A stretch of 64,000 bases of DNA from Enchytraeus crypticus (Eukaryota; Annelida; Clitellata; Enchytraeida; Enchytraeidae): the NCBI GenBank assembly GCA_905160935.1, contig CAJHZI010000417.1, positions 1,095,501-1,159,500 of the forward strand, written 5' to 3'. This document shows positions 43,707-64,000 of this stretch, one piece after another; position 1 is the first letter of the stretch; each line of letters opens with the position of its first letter. The notes below the pieces were generated by a model. That model was not told the origin of the DNA. It made no database searches and saw nothing but the letters and a program-made list of their open reading frames with translations. Both the position numbers and the translations under genes were made by a program.

Positions 43707-45230
43707 TCATGTACGTCATTAGAAATCAGGTGAGTTATTGAAAATGTTCTTATATCTTGCCACTTTTCATGCTTAATTTTGCTTGCAATATCTTCTGCAA
43801 TTAGTTTGTTAATGCACTGACGGGGTAGTGGGCGGTTTATACTTTTTCGACATCTTAAGAATATACACGACGATAGATAATAGCATGGTTAGCCTGCTAG
43901 GTTAGAGTTACGAATGTGTTGAAATATAATCTTGTATTGTTGTTTGTTTAGTGGGCAGGTAAAATAAAAGTTAATTATAGTAAATTTGAGAAGTTGATAA
44001 CATTATATCAATTAATTTGGTAGATTTTATTGTTTTATCGAAATAATGATATGAGAGAGTTATCGTGATAATTTGGGCGGAGTTATATATTAAAAATAAA
44101 GTCTGTCATAATTTTTGTTTAAAAATGAACGAACAGGATATTATGAAGTTTTGATTTCATTCATAGTTGACCTGATCTTCATTACACCTAAGCATATCTC
44201 TGTCCCTTATTTGTAATCTCAAAACTACCATTGCGCCACTAACGCCACTAACCAATGTTAGGTATACTAACTGTATCCGTAACAGTAACTATATTGAATA
44301 TATAATATAGTTAATATAATAATATATTGGACTGGTTACACGGAAAATGGACCAAATTGCCTAACGGTTTAAATATGTGGTATTAAAAAGTGATAGATAT
44401 CAATACAGTTGATTATTTCACTATAATGCGTGTTTACTTTTTTGATAGTCTTGTCCAAAATTATTTATGTATGGTATAATAGACAAATATATAAAGAAAA
44501 TGTTTAAATTATTAAAAATATTTAGGCAGGATTAGTTGACAAAAATAACAGAAACCTGTAGAAACACAGGTCTAAATGACATATAATGGGAGTTTATTCT
44601 ATAGTGGGACGATGCATAGAGTTTTGTTTTGGTTTTTTATTAATAAAACGACTTCAGCAAAAAATTGCTATTAATATTAAGAAATAGACAACACTGAATT
44701 TTGCTTAATTTTGACATAATGACAGACATTATTAACGAATATATGTTGTGTGGCAGAAATAACAGACAAGCCCAAATTTCAGTTCGACAGCTTAGTACTT
44801 CATTCCTGGAAAACATGGAGCACTCTATAGCAAAGCCTAGTAACTGATGAGTAGACAGGATTCGGTTGATGTTGCAAAATGTAGAATAACTGATGAAAAT
44901 TGAGAGTTAGAGGAACAGTCAAAAATTTGTGGGCCCCCTTGTAGTGTATTTACGGATCTCTTAGTACTTATATAATATGGGCCCACGGCAGGGGAGTGTG
45001 AGCTAGGCGAACTGAGTTCCCCTTCGCAGTAACCACTGAGAATAATAACATAACATAACATTTACAGAGTCAGGAAGCAATTATATGCTTGTTTAAGACT
45101 CATCAGAATGCTCTTAAAATCTAAATGAACCTAAAATGAATCTAAATGAACTAAAATGCTCTTAACTAAAACCAATTAATATTAATCAAATCATACAGAC
45201 TTCATGTCAACATGTCAAATTTATACATAG
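43707..45230. other. Intergenic AT-rich stretch with SINE C and SINE tail pieces
   Basis: A partial SINE C lies at 44325-44440 (TTGCCTAACGGTTTAAATAT). At 45050-45110, GTCAGGAAGCAATTATATGC then TTGTTTAAGACTCAT resembles the reverse tail of the 5S-like SINE. Otherwise unassigned. Confidence 0.5.
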
Positions 45231-45235
45231 CCTAT

Positions 45236-47290
45236 GTATAACACTGAACATGCAATTAGCTTCTAATTTACATGTTCTTATGTTTATCATATTTATTTTT
45301 AAAAGCATTCACTGATTCTGCTTCCACAACTTCGCTTGGCAAACTATTCCATGCATTTATAACTCTCTGACTAAAGAAAAATTTCCTTAAATCTAGTCTA
45401 CTTCTAAATTTATTAAGTTTATAAATATGTCCCCTTGTGTTTCTGTTGTTTGATAAATTAAACCAAATACTATGGTTAACTTTGCTGAAGCCTTTGAGTA
45501 TCTTAAAACTTCTATTAAATCTCCTCTAGTTCTTCTCTCATTTAAAGAGGTTAATCCTACAAATTTTAATCTATTCTCATAACTAAGTTTTTGACAGTCA
45601 AATACCAGCCTTGTTGCTCTGGCTTGTACCCTTTCTAATTTGTCGATATCTTTCTTAAGATATGGGCACCAAGCCTGACGCAGTATTCAAGTTTGGGCCG
45701 TACAAGAGCCTTATATAGCCTAACCACAATATCTTTATTTCTACATGCAATTGTTCTTCTAATCATTCTTAATACACAATTAGCACTATTTACAACTTTA
45801 TTACAATTTTCACTAAATTTAAAAGAGCTATCCACAAAGACTCCTAAATCCCTCTCACTGTTTGTGGATTTTAGTTTAATATTGTTCAATGTATACTCAA
45901 TTTCTAAATTATTATTCCCTATATGCATAACTCTACATTTCTCAGCATTGAACTCCATTAGCCAATCCCTAGACCAGTTCTGTAATATTTTTATATCATA
46001 CTTTAAAATCTCAGCATCTTCAATGTTGTTTACTACCTTTGCTACTTTAGAATCATCTTCAAATTCATTAAATTTAGATACAACATCTATGTCAATGTCG
46101 TTGATGTAAACTAAAAATAACAGAGGTCCTAAAACAGAGCCCTGTGGCACACCACTCTTCACTGCTGCCCATTCCGAGAACTCGTCCTCGACACACACCC
46201 TTTGTTTTCTATTGCTTAACCAATTACCTATCCACTTTAAAAGTTTGCCCATTATTCCATGTGCTTCCAGCTTACTAAGTAATCTTTTATGTGGAACTTT
46301 ATCAAACGCTTTAGCAAAGTCTAGATATAAGATATCAATGCTATTTTTATTATCTACTTCCTTTGTAATATATTCTACAAAATCTAGCAAATTAGTTAAA
46401 CAAGAACGACCACTAATAAAACCATGCTGACTATTTCTAATTAAGTTATATTCTTCCAAGAAACTAATTATTTTATCCTTAATAATGCTTTCAAATGTCT
46501 TACCAATTATACTTGTTAAGCTTATAGGCCTATAATTTGCTGCTTTATCCCTGTTTCCCTTTTTATGTATTGGTACAACATTTGCATTCTTAAAATCTTG
46601 AGGAACCACCCCTGTTTTCATTGAAGCTTTTAGTAGGCTTAATAGAGCTGGTGCTAATTCATCTCTTAGCTCCGAAATCAGTTTTCCATGAATCTCATCT
46701 GGACCTTGACTTTTATTGACATTTAGCGAATTTAATTTATTTATAACATCATCAATATCAAACTAAATATTATGTAAGGAGCATTCAAAGTTACCTTTGA
46801 AGATCCTAGCCGGTACTGGCATATTACCTAATCTTCTTCCACAAATACAGACGAAAAATATTTATTAAAATAGTTTGCAGTATCTTTATTATCTTCTATA
46901 ATGTTGTTAGATTCATCTCTTAAAGGACCAATCTTTTTAATAACCTTTTTGTTAGCATTAGCATAAGCAAAAAAACTCTTTGCATCATTCTTTATATTAC
47001 GAGCTAGCTGTTTTTCAAATTCTAACTTGGCTTTTCTATTTTCTGCAACCGATTTATTAAACTTTTTCTTATATTCACAGTACAATTATTCATCATTATT
47101 ACTATTTTTATACTTGTTCCAAGCATCTTTTTTGGCTTTTCTTTTTCTTCTTACCCTTTCAGTAACCCACTTGCATCTATCTCTATTTTTGGCTTCCAAT
47201 TTAATAAACACATCACGAACCATCCTGAGACCTTTGTTAATATTATTCCATAAGCCCTCTACGTCATCGGTATATTGTACCAGTCCAAGG
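45236..47290 (-). mobile_element. CR1/Jockey-type LINE, 5' truncated
   Basis: The minus frame at 45635-46621 carries the ordered RT motifs NYRPISLTSIIGKTFE, NSQHGFISGRSCL, DILYLDFAKAFDKVPHKRLL, GVPQGSVLGPLLFLVYINDI and FEDDSKV. Upstream, broken frames up to 47290 supply the linker before RT (NRDRCKWVTERVRRKRKAKK, then KSFFAYANANKKVIKK and YFNKYFSSVF). Downstream to about 45236 the C-terminal part continues in other frames (RATRLVFDCQKLSYENRLKF). Motif C is FEDD instead of FADD. The endonuclease domain is absent. Frameshifts near 46625, 46790 and 45640 make it inactive. It lies between two host genes. Confidence 0.88.
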
Positions 47291-47299
47291 ATTTATAAT

Positions 47300-48350
47300 A
47301 TGTAGCAGAAACCATGAAACTCAAAGGGCTACTGCTATAAAGAAAATGCAAAGTTTAGCTCAAATTGCTGGCTCGATTGCATGTCAGTAACAGGGAGAGC
47401 ACTGGATTTGAACCATGCACTTTTTGTGAAGCTCTAGATTGACTTGTTGATCTCTGTTGATACGGATCTGCTGTTGAACAACCTTGAACCTGCTATAGTA
47501 CTACCATTCGAAGGATGACATTGAGCACTGTAAAGCCAAAGCTAAACTGACAGGCAAAGTAAGCTTTAATAAACCATGTCACACCAAAATCTACAAAATC
47601 CATAATGCCAGTCCTATTATTTGGTAGTTCTATTCTATATGCTAGAAGGAATAAATACTAAATATTGCTCTATTCGTTACTCTCTCTCCCTCTCTCTTCC
47701 TCTATATATCTCTCTCTCCCCCACCCTCTTTAATGTTTTACCAAGTGGTAGATCTAAGTTATATATTCCTATTTAAATACTATACTCCTACGGGTTTATT
47801 TAAATGGGATAAGTGTACGTCAATTTACTTTATTATTCTAGTGTATGATTCTGCTCGTCTGTTAACTTGTATTTGTTTGTATTTGTATTTGTTTGAATTT
47901 GTCAGTGATTTGGTGTTGATGCTGAAATAAACACATATCTCTCTCTGTCTCTCTAACTCTGCAACTGGTGTTCAGCTGGATAGAACACTTCTCGTTCTCT
48001 TTGATGGCCTATAGTTCTGTATCTGCTTAATTTGTTTGATTGATGTTATATTTCCCTTTTTCAAATTTTATTTTATATTATTTTGCTTTCTATTCAATTT
48101 GACTATTTCCATGTTCATGTTTTCATTTTGTATGGTATATGCTGTGTTTGGATCTAATAAACACATTTCACTTTCTCTCTCTCTCTCTACTTACGGGCTG
48201 CTTTCATATATCATAAGGTGTATGCCATAGATCAACAGTTAATCTCATCACAAAATTCTATTTCTTATCTTCATCTTATCTAGTGTATGATGTGGAAAAA
48301 TGCTGCTTCGTGGTTAAAAAATTACATGAACATTATATTGAAATGAACAT
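47300..48350. other. Intergenic stretch with SINE remnants and (TC)n tracts
   Basis: 47380-47420 holds a SINE A-like scrap (CAGTAACAGGGAGAGCACTGGATTTGAACC region). (TC)n tracts at 47675-47725, 47938-47955 and 48170-48190 each adjoin text shared with SINE B copies. No exon found. Confidence 0.45.
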
Positions 48351-48354
48351 TTCT

Positions 48355-48560
48355 AAAACTGATATATGTACCACTTTTAATAACACATTATTATCAATTA
48401 GACAGTTTTGTCAATTAACCATTTTACCAGTCCTGTGAATGTCTAAGATTTTACTCTCTGATTGGCACTACCGGGAATTGATCCCATGGTGTCAGGAACA
48501 GCCATTTTAAATCTCATTACGCTATCTAATGCACTTACGCATTGAGCTATTTAGAATTAA
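48355..48560 (-). mobile_element. SINE family C, diverged
   Basis: CAGTCCTGTGAATGTCTAAG and GGGAATTGATCCCATGGTG match the reverse element at 29845-30000 with many differences. Confidence 0.6.
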
Positions 48561-48874
48561 GGTGTTTTCCTGTAGCCTTCCTCAGTTCTAACTTTCTTAG
48601 TTGCTTTTTACGACAATTGAGTAAAATGCAATAATATTGTGTAGTTTACTGACAGAATAAGCTATAATTGATCTGATTTTATAAAAATTATATTCTTATG
48701 ATTAGATTTACTAATTTGTCAGTATAAAGCTAATAATATAGCTATCATCATTTGGTTTCAATTAACTTCTGTCTTCTTAGGTAAAATAATAAGGAGACAA
48801 ATAATTGGATATTCTTCTGGTTATCTGTAGTGATTTTTTATGAGTAACTTCTTTATATAATGAAGTTAAACACA

Positions 48875-48875
48875 T

Positions 48876-48949
<74 letters not shown>

Positions 48950-49070
48950 ATCCTGTATATAAATTATATACATATATTTTATATGTTATAATTTTATATA
49001 ACGTATATACATATATATATATATTATATATATAATATATATATATATATAATATATATATATATATAGA
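48875..49070. repeat. (TA)n microsatellite
   Basis: Long TA tracts about 160 bases upstream of the C2-TIG start codon. Confidence 0.92.
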
Positions 49071-49229
49071 ATCAATATTATGTTATGCTTACATATCCTT
49101 ACTTTGTGTAGATAATCCATATATTTTGTTGTATATATCTTACAGTGTAAAGAAGGGAAAATTCCTATTGGATCCAAAAACTTTTACTTTAGTGTTAATT
49201 CATCTTGGTTTCTTTACCTCATTGTTAAC

Positions 49230-64000
<14,771 letters not shown>

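Overview
The window is eukaryotic nuclear DNA from an AT-rich, repeat-dense invertebrate genome. The evidence is GT-AG introns whose phases agree from exon to exon, several clades of non-LTR retrotransposons, tRNA-like and 5S-rRNA-like SINEs, and long AT, CA/CATA and GATT microsatellites. The phylum cannot be fixed from sequence alone. A protostome is my guess, because the transposon-type gene at 3.2-4.5 kb resembles families I associate with arthropods.

Two host genes were reconstructed by splicing. (1) VPS35, the cargo-binding core of retromer, lies on the minus strand from about 40.85 kb (second coding exon) to the stop codon at 16.83 kb. Sixteen coding exons join into about 795 residues, against 796 for human VPS35. 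The one-residue first coding exon was not found. A 66-nt symmetric cassette exon may lie between exons 5 and 6. (2) A plus-strand gene starts at 49.23 kb and runs off the right edge. Ten exons encode an N-terminal C2 domain, two tandem IPT/TIG domains most like the one in exocyst subunit Sec5/EXOC2, a Ser-rich linker and the start of a coiled coil. I do not recognise this architecture. A third, partial gene is a secreted trypsin-like S1 protease on the minus strand at 11.6-12.6 kb (signal-peptide exon plus the exon carrying IVGG and TAAHC), with one frameshift.

Layout. 0-6.1 kb: LINE fragments, a 31-bp satellite and a degenerate transposon-type gene, all inside near-perfect inverted repeats about 5.4 kb apart. 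6.2-9.0 kb: L2/CR1-like LINE pieces and hAT-like ends. 9.4-13.9 kb: AT arrays, a LINE, the protease exons and SINEs. 14-16.8 kb: LINE tail, SINEs and the VPS35 3' flank. 16.8-40.9 kb: VPS35, its introns full of minisatellites, SINEs and foldback elements. 41-49 kb: intergenic, with a 5'-truncated CR1/Jockey-type LINE at 45.2-47.3 kb. 49.2-64 kb: the C2-TIG gene with LINE/SINE insertions and minisatellites.

The most unusual feature is in VPS35. Ten of its 16 exons are flanked by tandem copies of their own edge: the first or last 20-60 nt of the exon, the splice site and adjoining intron. There are roughly 40 extra splice-site-bearing pieces. Many of the native acceptors sit on (TG)n/(TATG)n tracts instead of pyrimidine tracts, while several C2-TIG acceptors and VPS35 exon 5 sit on (GATT)n tracts. 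VPS35 exons 15-16 (18.5-20.4 kb) also carry clustered one-base indels, more likely consensus errors than pseudogenisation because the flanking exons are intact.
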